A stretch of DNA of 29,224 nucleotides from positions 1 through 29,224 of the forward strand of contig VBEQ01000203.1 in the NCBI GenBank assembly GCA_005881235.1, in the 5' to 3' direction. Source of the DNA: Chloroflexota bacterium. GTDB taxonomy: Bacteria; Chloroflexota; Dormibacteria; CF-121. The notes beneath the pieces are model-generated. The model did no database searches and had not been told where the DNA came from. It worked only from the letters and a program-made list of their open reading frames with translations. How positions within the stretch are numbered: the stretch's first letter is position 1; every line of letters begins with the position of its first letter. Positions 22,521 through 29,224 of this stretch are shown in pieces. The position numbers and the translations under genes are program-made.

Positions 22521-22546
22521 CAGCGCCGTCCCCCGCCAGCTAACAT
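22517..22546 (+). promoter_or_regulatory. Promoter of debranching-enzyme paralogue 2
   Basis: CTGACA (22517-22522), five of six matching the -35 consensus and overlapping the upstream TGA stop, an 18-base spacer, and TAACAT (22541-22546), then 12 bases to the ATG. The leader would be about 5 bases and there is no Shine-Dalgarno site. Confidence 0.5.
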
Positions 22547-22558
22547 ACCGCCGAGTCC

Positions 22559-24721
22559 ATGCCCGTCACGGTGGGTCCGTCGACCCTGACAATCAACCAC
22601 GACCGTCAGTTCCTCATTTCCCAGCCGAACGCCACCATGGTCGCCCAGGACGATGTCGGCTTCTACGCCAGCGACACCCGCTTCGTCAGTGGTTACGGCG
22701 TTACGGTCAACGGCCGGCTCCCGCGGCTGCTCGATGCCATCACCGTCGAGCATTTCTCCGCGCGCTACGAGTTCATGACGCCGGAGCTTCACCTGGGGCC
22801 CAGCTCCGACGCCAGTGCCGATGGGATTCTGCCGGAAGGATCGGTCGGGTTTCGTCTCGAGCGCACCATCCTCGAAGGCGTCCACGAAGACTACGACCTG
22901 ACGAATTATGCGACGCACCCGGTGCGGCTTCTGCTGGAAATCCAGATCGAGTCAGATTTCGCCGACGTCTTCGATGTGCGAAACCACCGGCTGATCCGGC
23001 GGGGTGATCTCCAGACAACCTGGCGACCCCGCATCGGGGAACTGCGCAGCACCTATCGCAACCGGAGTTTCCGGCGCGCGTTGCTGGTGAAAGTCGAGAA
23101 AGCGGGATCGAAGCCCGAGTATGCCAACGGCCGCCTGGTCTTCCTCTGTGAGCTGGCGCCGAGGGCGGAGTGGCACGTCTGCCTCAAGTGGCTGCCCGTC
23201 ATCGGGACCCGACCGGCCCGCACGCTCCACTGCCATGCGCTCACCGGCGAGGCCCGCGTGTTGCATCCACTGGCGCCCGTCGAGCTGGTGACCAGCCATC
23301 CGACGCTGCCCGCGATCTGGCGGCAGGCGGTCGAGGACACCGAAGCCCTGCGCATGGTCGACACGACCGTCAAGGGCGGCGCGTTCGTCCCCGCGGCCGG
23401 CATCCCCTGGTTCGTGACCGTCTTCGGCCGCGACTCCCTCGTGGTCTCGATGGAAAGCATCAGCGCCTTTCCCGAGTTCGCCCTGGGCGCGCTGCACACG
23501 CTGGCTCAGGTCCAGGCGACCGACGATGACGCCGAGCAGGACAAGGAGCCGGGGAAGATCCCGCACGAGATCCGCTCCGGCGAGCTGGCCAGCCTGAAGT
23601 TGCTACCGTTCGCGCCCTACTACGGCACGGCCGACGCCACGCTGCTCTTCATCATCGTGCTCTCCTACGCCTACCAGTGGTCGGGTGACGTCGCCTTGCT
23701 ACGGCGTTACCGCCGCAATGCCGAAGCCGCGCTGAACTGGCTGCTCCACTACGGCGATCGGGACGGCGACGGCTTCCAGGAATACTCGCGGCGATCGAGC
23801 AAGGGCATCTTCAACCAGGGTTGGAAGGACTCCTGGGATGCGATCCGGCACGCCGACGGCTCGATCCCGGAGGCTCCGATCGCGCTCTGCGAGCTGCAGG
23901 GCTACGCCTTCGATGCCCTGCTGCGGATGGCGGAAATCTACGACCTGCTCAAAGAGCCGGAACGCGCGGCCGACCTGCGCGAGCGGGCGCGCCGCCTCTA
24001 CCAGCAGTTCAACGAGGTCTTCTGGTGGGAGGCCGAGGGGACCTACTATCTCGGCCTCGACAAAGAGAAGCGCGCGATGGAAACGGTGGCATCGAACGCC
24101 GGCCACTGCCTGGCCAGCGGCATCGTCCCACCCGAGCGCGCCGGGCGCGTCGTCGACCGCCTCATGGCCGACGACATGTGGAGCGGCTGGGGGATCCGGA
24201 CGCTATCGACGAAGCACCCGGGCTACAACCCGTACTCCTATCATTGCGGGTCGATCTGGCCCCACGACAACGCGACCATCGCGGGTGGGTTTCGGCGGGC
24301 CGGCCGGCACCTGGAGGCCCAGCGGGTGGCGGAAGGGATCTTCGCCGCTGCCGAACGCTTCGACGCCTATCGGTTACCCGAACTCTTCAGTGGTCTTCCG
24401 CGGGACGCCGGCGCCTTCCCGGTGCCGTACCTGGGGGCGAATGTCCCGCAGGCTTGGGCTGCGGCCGCGGTATTTCGCCTGATCGCGATTCTGTGCGGGA
24501 TCCATACCGTCGGGCGAACTCGAACCATGTACATCAATCCCGATCTCCCCGACTGGCTGCCGTCGCTAACCCTTCGTAACCTGCGAGCCGGCCACGGCGC
24601 GATGGAACTGCACCTCGAGCGCGGTCGGGTTCAGGCGGTGGGCAATACGACCGGCTTCAAAGTCGTCCACGGCCGGCTGCCACGGCCGGCGCTGGTGGAG
24701 GCCCCGCTCGCCAGAAGCTGA
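22559..24721 (+). CDS. Glycogen-debranching-type amylo-alpha-1,6-glucosidase (paralogue 2)
   Basis: A 720-residue paralogue of the protein at 4665-6839, collinear over its whole length and sharing most motifs: TINHDRQFLI, SDTRFVSGYGVTVNGR, GIPWFVTVFGRDSL, IRSGELASLKLLPFAPYYGT, FNQGWKDSWDAI, NAGHCLASGIVPP and PYSYHCGSIWPHDNATIAGG. The expected activity is hydrolysis of alpha-1,6-linked glucan branches or a related oligosaccharide, in the cytoplasm. Differences cluster in the N-terminal domain (about residues 75-95) and at Cys/His in the YSYHCGS versus YSYHLGS motif. It is followed, after a convergent small gene, by a sugar importer operon that may supply its substrate. A near-consensus promoter lies directly upstream. 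Confidence 0.9.
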   Translation: MPVTVGPSTLTINHDRQFLISQPNATMVAQDDVGFYASDTRFVSGYGVTVNGRLPRLLDAITVEHFSARYEFMTPELHLGPSSDASADGILPEGSVGFRLERTILEGVHEDYDLTNYATHPVRLLLEIQIESDFADVFDVRNHRLIRRGDLQTTWRPRIGELRSTYRNRSFRRALLVKVEKAGSKPEYANGRLVFLCELAPRAEWHVCLKWLPVIGTRPARTLHCHALTGEARVLHPLAPVELVTSHPTLPAIWRQAVEDTEALRMVDTTVKGGAFVPAAGIPWFVTVFGRDSLVVSMESISAFPEFALGALHTLAQVQATDDDAEQDKEPGKIPHEIRSGELASLKLLPFAPYYGTADATLLFIIVLSYAYQWSGDVALLRRYRRNAEAALNWLLHYGDRDGDGFQEYSRRSSKGIFNQGWKDSWDAIRHADGSIPEAPIALCELQGYAFDALLRMAEIYDLLKEPERAADLRERARRLYQQFNEVFWWEAEGTYYLGLDKEKRAMETVASNAGHCLASGIVPPERAGRVVDRLMADDMWSGWGIRTLSTKHPGYNPYSYHCGSIWPHDNATIAGGFRRAGRHLEAQRVAEGIFAAAERFDAYRLPELFSGLPRDAGAFPVPYLGANVPQAWAAAAVFRLIAILCGIHTVGRTRTMYINPDLPDWLPSLTLRNLRAGHGAMELHLERGRVQAVGNTTGFKVVHGRLPRPALVEAPLARS

Positions 24722-24739
24722 GCCCAGTGAGCCCTCAAC

Positions 24740-25099
24740 TCACAGCCGGCGGTTGCGGCGAACCTCGATAACCGCAAACGCGAGCCCCGATAAGGCGACG
24801 ACCATCGCGACGGCAAACGTACCGACGGTAAAGGCCTGGTAGCAACCGGCGCCGGCGCCCGCCACGCAGTTCGCGGGGCCAACAACGTAGGGGAGTAGGA
24901 GCAAGGCCGTCGTGATCCCGGCCCCGTACAGCAGCGCCGGCCACCCGCGCCGGCCGTGGCGGTTTCGCAGGAAGAGAATGACGGCGAGGGCCAGCCCGGC
25001 CAGCAGCAGCAGAAGGCCTCCTGAAAAGACGCTGACAAAGCCGATTCCAATGAGAACGCCGGCGACAAGCCAGAGCAGCGGCTGTCTAATATTTCCCAA
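24740..25099 (-). CDS. Small integral membrane protein of unknown function
   Basis: A 119-residue protein with about four transmembrane helices: LLWLVAGVLIGIGFVSVF, LLLLAGLALAVILFL, ALLYGAGITTALLLLPYVV and FAVAMVVALSGLAFAVI. A short loop with two Cys (NCVAGAGAGCYQ) lies between helices 3 and 4 and may form an external disulfide. The C-terminus is basic (EVRRNRRL). The best start is TTG at 25097-25099, without a Shine-Dalgarno site; the frame is open further upstream but has no better start. It converges with paralogue 2 (18-base gap) and is divergent from the sugar importer. Function not recognisable. Confidence 0.65.
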   Translation of the reverse strand: MGNIRQPLLWLVAGVLIGIGFVSVFSGGLLLLLAGLALAVILFLRNRHGRRGWPALLYGAGITTALLLLPYVVGPANCVAGAGAGCYQAFTVGTFAVAMVVALSGLAFAVIEVRRNRRL

Positions 25100-25115
25100 T
25101 ACGGCTTCACAGATG

Positions 25116-25149
25116 TTGACAGCGGGACGCCCGTTATTAATGCTATAGG
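25116..25149 (+). promoter_or_regulatory. Candidate promoter of the sugar importer operon
   Basis: A perfect TTGACA (25116-25121) with an extended -10-like TGCTATAGG (25141-25149), but the 22-base spacing is long; TAATGC at 25138 would give 16. It lies 60-100 bases before the binding-protein start. Confidence 0.4.
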
Positions 25150-25212
25150 GTATCCCGATTGGAAGGCGGGCCTGGGCGTTGGAGAGGACGGGAAGTACCT
25201 GGAGGTGAATTC

Positions 25213-26472
25213 ATGCGATCAATGCGGCTCGGCTTAGCGCTGGCTGCGGTGGGGTCGGTGCTGCTGGCGGCCTGCGGCGGAGGCAACAACGCCGGCGGCG
25301 GTGCCACCAATGAGGCGGACGTCACTGGAACGATTCGAGCGGCGAACTGGGGCGGCAACCCGACGGAGAACTCCCTGGTCAAGAAGTACGAGGCGGATTT
25401 CATGGCCAAGTATCCAAAGATCAAGGTCACCCAGGAGGAGATCCCGGACCACTTCGAAGACAAGATCAAGACCGAGATGTCGGCCAACAACGAGCCTGAC
25501 GCCATGTACGTGAGCACGGCGCTGATGAACTTCGCGGCACCAAACGGCCGCCTGCTCGACTTGAACCCACTGATGTCGAAGTGGGGCGTCAGCGCCGACG
25601 AGTTCATCCCGACCCTCATGACACCGTGGCAGCTGAGCGGCAAGCAGTATGCCCTCCCCAAGGACTTCGGCGACCTCGTGCTCTTCTACAACAAGTCGAT
25701 GTTCACCGCAGCCGGCCTGCAGGCGCCCACGTCATGGGACGACATCAGATCGGCGGCGAAGACGCTGACCAAGGGGTCGGTCAAGGGCCTCAGCCTGCCG
25801 GCCGACGCGGCGCGCTTCGACGCGTTCCTCTTCGGCTATGGCGGGCAGGTGCTGTCGAGTGACAAGACCAAGGCCGTCTTCAACGATTCCAAGGCTCAGG
25901 ATGCGCTCACGTTCTACAGCTCGTTCCAGCTGCAGGACAAGAGCTCGGACCTCCCCGACAAGCTCGGCGCGACCTGGCCCGGCGACGCGTTCGGAAAGCA
26001 AAAGGCCGCCATGGTCATCGAAGGTGGCTGGCTGATCCCCTACATGCACGACACCTATCCGTCCGTGTCGTACGGCAGCATCAAGCTCCCGAAGTTCCCG
26101 GTCAAAGAATCCAGCCTGCTGTTCACGAACGGCTGGGGCTGCTCGGCGAAGACGAAGAACCAGGACGCCTGCATGCTGTTCGTCAAGTACATGACAGGCA
26201 AGGTCGTCCAGCAGCAGGTGTTGCAGAGCGGGTTCGCCCTGCCGTCGCGCAAAGACCTCGGGACTGATCCCGCGATCACCGCGAATCCCGATGTCAAGAA
26301 CCTTTTCGACAGCGCGACCTTTGCGACCGCCTGGACCTTCGGACCGCATGAGTCCAAGATCAACGACGCGCAGAACAACGCGATCCAGTCGGTGCTGCTC
26401 GGGAAATCCGACGTCAAGTCGGCACTGGACAAAGCTGTCCAGGAGGCGAATTCAGCCCTGTCTGGAGGATGA
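25213..26472 (+). CDS. Sugar-binding lipoprotein of an ABC importer (family 1)
   Basis: A 419-residue lipoprotein with signal peptide and lipobox LLAAC (Cys21), then an Asn/Gly linker nearly identical to that of the other binding protein in the window. The mature part is a family 1 solute-binding protein like MalE/UgpB: TIRAANWGGNPTENSLVKKY, a YPKIKVTQEE strand, ALPKDFGDLVLFYNKSMFTAAGL, TSWDDIRSAAKTL, a C-lobe with AMVIEGGWLIPYM and FVKYMTGKVVQQQ, and a C-terminal helix. It delivers a sugar or oligosaccharide to the two permeases that follow. ATG at 25213 has GGAGG 8 bases upstream; an earlier in-frame GTG or TTG would lack one. The permease gene follows after 49 bases. Confidence 0.93.
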   Translation: MRSMRLGLALAAVGSVLLAACGGGNNAGGGATNEADVTGTIRAANWGGNPTENSLVKKYEADFMAKYPKIKVTQEEIPDHFEDKIKTEMSANNEPDAMYVSTALMNFAAPNGRLLDLNPLMSKWGVSADEFIPTLMTPWQLSGKQYALPKDFGDLVLFYNKSMFTAAGLQAPTSWDDIRSAAKTLTKGSVKGLSLPADAARFDAFLFGYGGQVLSSDKTKAVFNDSKAQDALTFYSSFQLQDKSSDLPDKLGATWPGDAFGKQKAAMVIEGGWLIPYMHDTYPSVSYGSIKLPKFPVKESSLLFTNGWGCSAKTKNQDACMLFVKYMTGKVVQQQVLQSGFALPSRKDLGTDPAITANPDVKNLFDSATFATAWTFGPHESKINDAQNNAIQSVLLGKSDVKSALDKAVQEANSALSGG

Positions 26473-26521
26473 TCGAGGGTAGGCTCGAACGAGCTAGCTA
26501 AGGAGGAAAGGGAGGACGAAG

Positions 26522-27466
26522 ATGGCGGTATCCGTGGCGCCAAAAGCGCCGGCGGCGACAGCCAAAGTCAACCGGCGATCGAAGGGCGGTGGCATGGCCA
26601 TCGCGCAGCGTCGGGCCGGACTGCTCTTCGTCACTCCCTACATCCTCTTCTTCCTGCTCCTCCAGCTCGCCGCCTTCGCTTTCGCGATCTGGGTGAGCTT
26701 TCATCACTACGACCTGCTGGCGCTGGATAACCCGTTTGTCGGATTGCGCAACTACACGCGCTTGACGGTCAACGAGGACTTCCTGATCGCGTTGCGCAAT
26801 ACGACGGAGTACGCGGTCGTGGTCGTCATCCTGCAGACCGCATTTGCCCTCTTGCTGGCGGTCCTGCTCAACTCTAAGATCAAGGGGCGTAATTTCTTCC
26901 GCACGACCTGGTACACGCCCTCGGTCGCGTCCTCGGTCGTCATCTCGATGATTTTCCTCTATGTCTATCATCCGACCGGGTTGCTGAACAGCATCCTCGG
27001 GCTCGTCGGGATTCACACCACCGAGGCGTATCTCCAGAGCACCACCTGGGCGCTGCCGGCGATCATGTTCCTCAACGTCTGGACCACCGCGCCGACCTTC
27101 ATGTTGATGTTCCTGGCGGCGTTGCAGGACATACCGAAGGAGATCTATGAGGCGTCGTCGGTCGACGGAGCCAGTGCGGCGCGCAAGCTGTTCAGCATCA
27201 CGATTCCGCTGCTGCGTCCCATCATCTTCCTGGTGGTTTCGCTCGGCATCATCGGCGCCTTCCAGATCTTCGACCAAGCGTTCATCATGACGAAAGGGGG
27301 CCCGCTGAAGGCGACGCTCACCGTGGCCCTGCTGATTTACGACAACCTGTTCGTCGACACGGGTGCGGTCGGCGTGGCATGCGCCGAAGCCATCGTGCTT
27401 GGGATCATCATCTTTGCCCTGACGCTGATCTCGCGCCGGGTTATCGACACCAAGATCGAGTACTGA
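26522..27466 (+). CDS. Sugar ABC importer permease, MalF/UgpA type
   Basis: A 314-residue inner-membrane permease. A basic N-terminal tail of about 30 residues precedes six transmembrane helices starting at LLFVTPYILFFLLLQL. The ATPase-coupling EAA motif is YEASSVDGASAARKL (about 214-228) followed by FSITIPLLRP. It pairs with the next gene to form the translocation pore. AAGGAGGAAAGGGAGG, a doubled Shine-Dalgarno site, lies just before the ATG at 26522. The stop is one base before the next start, so the two are translationally coupled. Confidence 0.94.
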   Translation: MAVSVAPKAPAATAKVNRRSKGGGMAIAQRRAGLLFVTPYILFFLLLQLAAFAFAIWVSFHHYDLLALDNPFVGLRNYTRLTVNEDFLIALRNTTEYAVVVVILQTAFALLLAVLLNSKIKGRNFFRTTWYTPSVASSVVISMIFLYVYHPTGLLNSILGLVGIHTTEAYLQSTTWALPAIMFLNVWTTAPTFMLMFLAALQDIPKEIYEASSVDGASAARKLFSITIPLLRPIIFLVVSLGIIGAFQIFDQAFIMTKGGPLKATLTVALLIYDNLFVDTGAVGVACAEAIVLGIIIFALTLISRRVIDTKIEY

Positions 27467-27467
27467 G

Positions 27468-28394
27468 ATGAGTGTTGCCGGCAGCAACGTCCAGACCGAG
27501 CTCAACGTCCCGATCGCCGTCGCCAGCATGACCGGCGGGCGCCGACCGGGTGAGGTCGGCGATTCGACCGAGCGTGTCAATCGGCTCGAGATCGTGGTCC
27601 GCTACGCCCTGTATCTCGTCATCACACTTTTCCTGTTCGTCCCGTTCGTGATGACGGTGCTCTCGTCGTTCAAGACCTCAGCGGAAGTTATCGCCTTCCC
27701 GCCGACGCTCCTCCCGTCGGTCTGGCATCCAGAGAACTATCTGAATGTCCTGACGCAGATCAGCGGCTTCCCGCGCATGGTGTTCAACAGCTTCTTCGTC
27801 ACCCTCGTCGTTGTCGCGCTCAACCTCTTCTTTGACTCCCTGGTTGGCTACGCCTTTGCGCGCCTGGAGTTCCCGTTCAAGAACACGCTGTTCGCGATCA
27901 TGATCGCGACGATGGTAATTCCGGGGTTTGTCTTTATCGTTCCCCGCTACATCATGCTGCTCAACGCCCACCTCGTCGACACCTACTTTGCGTTCATGGT
28001 CCTCTACTTCCTGCAGCCGGCATACATCCTGCTGATGACACAGTTTTTCAAGAGCATTCCCCGCGATCTGGAGGAGGCGGCCATCGTTGACGGCCTGGGA
28101 TGGTTCGGGATCTTCTGGAAAATCATCCTGCCCCTGGCGCGCCCCGCACTCCTCGCGACCGGCATTCTGACGTTCCAGGGGATGTGGAACAACTTCCTCG
28201 ATTGGGTCATTTACATGCAGTCGCCAACCATGCAGAACATCCAACTCGGGCTGGTCTCCTTCCGCGGCCAGTATCAAAACCAGTGGAACCTCATCATGGC
28301 CGGCTCCGTGCTCGCCATCCTGCCGATCCTGATCATCTACGTCGCCGGCCAGAAATACTTCGTCGGCGGCGCCGCGACCAGCGGCATGAAATAG
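27468..28394 (+). CDS. Sugar ABC importer permease, MalG/UgpE type
   Basis: A 308-residue inner-membrane permease with six transmembrane helices, the first at ALYLVITLFLFVPFVMTVL. The periplasmic loop reads FPPTLLPSVWHPENYLNVL, typical of the family. The coupling EAA motif is LEEAAIVDGLGWFGIF (about 200-215), followed by WKIILPLARPALL. ATG at 27468 is one base after the MalF-type stop. The 3' end overlaps the methyltransferase frame: the TAG stop at 28392-28394 shares bases with the possible ATA start of the next gene. No MalK-like ATPase is encoded in this operon, so a shared ATPase elsewhere must energise it. Confidence 0.94.
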   Translation: MSVAGSNVQTELNVPIAVASMTGGRRPGEVGDSTERVNRLEIVVRYALYLVITLFLFVPFVMTVLSSFKTSAEVIAFPPTLLPSVWHPENYLNVLTQISGFPRMVFNSFFVTLVVVALNLFFDSLVGYAFARLEFPFKNTLFAIMIATMVIPGFVFIVPRYIMLLNAHLVDTYFAFMVLYFLQPAYILLMTQFFKSIPRDLEEAAIVDGLGWFGIFWKIILPLARPALLATGILTFQGMWNNFLDWVIYMQSPTMQNIQLGLVSFRGQYQNQWNLIMAGSVLAILPILIIYVAGQKYFVGGAATSGMK

Positions 28395-29167
28395 CCCGAC
28401 GCCGGGCGACGTTCGACGAGGCCGCTGAGCTCTACGACCGTGCGCGCCCGGGCTACCCATCTGAATTGTTTGATGATCTCGTGGAACTCGGCCATCTCCA
28501 CCCCGGAGATCGCGTGCTTGAGATCGGGCCCGGGACGGGCCAGGCCACCGTGCCGATGGCCGAACGCGGCTTCAACGTGACCGCCATCGAGTTAGGGCCA
28601 AACCTCGCAGCCGTCGCACGTCGGAAACTGGCACGCTTTCCACCCGCCGCGGTCGTCGAGGGGGCATTCGAGGATTGGCCCTTGCCGGCGGAGCCGTTCG
28701 ACGCCGTTGTCTGCGCGACGGCGTTTCACTGGCTCGATCAATCCGTGCGGGTCACCAAAGCCGCGGACGCCCTACGGCCAGCTGGCGTGCTTGCAACCAT
28801 CGCCACGCATCACATCGCAGGCGGCGATGGCCAGTTCTTTCTCGACGCGCAGGATTGCTATCGCCGCTGGTTTGACGATAACGTCGACGTCCGGTTGCCG
28901 AGCGGGGCCGAGGTGCCGCGGGACAGCAACGAGCTCGAGGAGTCCGGACGGTTTGAGCCGGCCACGTTCCGACGATACGAGTGGGAGGCGACGTACTCGA
29001 CGCAGCAGTACGTCGACCTGCTGAGTACCTACTCAGATCATCGAGCGCTTGCGGCGACTCAGCGGCGCCGGCTCTTCGAATGTATTGCTCGTCTGATCGA
29101 CCAACGATACGGCGGGCGGATCCGGAAACGCTATCTCAACGAGTTGCGAATCGCCCAGCGTCGATGA
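28391..29167 (+). CDS. Class I SAM-dependent methyltransferase
   Basis: About 258 residues. Near the N-terminus ATFDEAAELYDRARPGYP is the usual opening of this family, then motif I VLEIGPGTGQATVPMAERG, VTAIELGPNLAAVARR, FEDWPLPAEPFDAVVCATAFHWLD and LRPAGVLATIATHH, the Rossmann-like AdoMet fold. The methyl acceptor is not predictable. The expected N-terminus (ARRRATFDEAA) has no ATG, GTG or TTG: upstream in-frame canonical starts lie inside malG-type sequence, and the next downstream is TTG within PSELFDD. ATA at 28391-28393 overlaps the permease stop as ATAG, an arrangement like the common ATGA coupling. The gene is probably co-transcribed with the sugar importer, although its role there is unclear. 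Confidence 0.85.
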   Translation: MARRRATFDEAAELYDRARPGYPSELFDDLVELGHLHPGDRVLEIGPGTGQATVPMAERGFNVTAIELGPNLAAVARRKLARFPPAAVVEGAFEDWPLPAEPFDAVVCATAFHWLDQSVRVTKAADALRPAGVLATIATHHIAGGDGQFFLDAQDCYRRWFDDNVDVRLPSGAEVPRDSNELEESGRFEPATFRRYEWEATYSTQQYVDLLSTYSDHRALAATQRRRLFECIARLIDQRYGGRIRKRYLNELRIAQRR

Positions 29168-29171
29168 CCCA

Positions 29172-29199
29172 CCCGCCTAAGTGATGCGAGTCAGGCGGG
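29172..29199 (+). terminator. Possible terminator after the methyltransferase gene
   Basis: CCCGCCT (29172-29178) and AGGCGGG (29193-29199) form a 7-bp stem around 14 bases, 4 bases after the stop. No T run follows, so intrinsic termination is uncertain. Confidence 0.35.
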
Positions 29200-29224
29200 C
29201 TGCCCCGATGCGGGAGTCGGCCAT

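Noticed and set aside
29179..29224. A minus-strand ATG at the right edge with a 15-codon frame ending at 29177
   Set aside because: Too short to judge; it could be the 3' end of a gene beyond the window, and three frames are equally possible.
1..29224. Search for CRISPR arrays, tRNA genes, transposases or phage genes
   Set aside because: No regularly spaced repeats, cloverleaf-like segments or mobile-element proteins were seen by eye; a covariance-model scan would be needed to exclude small RNAs.

Overview
The window is a compact, high-GC bacterial chromosome segment that is almost entirely coding. I see no phage genes, insertion sequences, CRISPR array, tRNA or rRNA. Gene content and style (lipoproteins with Gly/Asn-rich linkers, flavoprotein clusters, paralogous glycogen-debranching-type enzymes, first genes of units without Shine-Dalgarno sites) resemble soil Chloroflexota, Candidatus Dormibacterota or Actinomycetota. 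That placement is an inference from gene style; nothing here proves it.

Layout. 1-4.7 kb: the 3' end of PEP carboxylase, a cupin, prephenate dehydratase (minus strand), a small ferredoxin-fold-like protein and a PEBP-family lipoprotein, then a GT39-type membrane glycosyltransferase (minus) divergent from a conserved hypothetical. 4.7-8.7 kb (minus): a glycogen-debranching-type enzyme, a nitronate monooxygenase with a VOC protein, and a small four-cysteine protein. 8.8-14 kb: a DcuS/CitA-type two-component system facing a divergent NMT1/SsuABC-type importer (ATPase, permease, lipoprotein). 14-15.1 kb: a STAS/SpoIIAA-like protein and a membrane protein, flanked by two copies of a palindromic repeat. 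15.1-20.7 kb (minus): a tight four-gene redox operon of MBL-fold hydrolase, CrtI-like FAD oxidoreductase, NDH-2 fused to a cyclic-nucleotide-binding domain, and an SdhA/FrdA-like flavoprotein with no iron-sulfur partner. 21-29.2 kb: a Tat-exported protein, a second debranching-type enzyme, a small membrane protein (minus), a sugar ABC importer (lipoprotein and two permeases, no ATPase) and a SAM methyltransferase.

How the genes work together. The second debranching enzyme beside a sugar importer suggests an alpha-glucan/oligosaccharide uptake and storage module. The two-component system probably controls the divergent importer; a CGACC-N5-GGTCG inverted repeat lies between them. The flavoprotein operon suggests an electron-transfer unit gated by a cyclic nucleotide.

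The most unusual signal concerns translation initiation. Several first genes have a TAnnnT -10 box 6-8 bases before the start codon, as expected for leaderless mRNAs. Four genes have conserved or typical N-termini with no well-placed ATG, GTG or TTG: ATC sits at the expected start in three (two of them exactly 6 bases after TAnnnT), and ATA overlaps the upstream stop in the fourth. This may be non-canonical initiation, but sequence error or mis-set starts remain possible.
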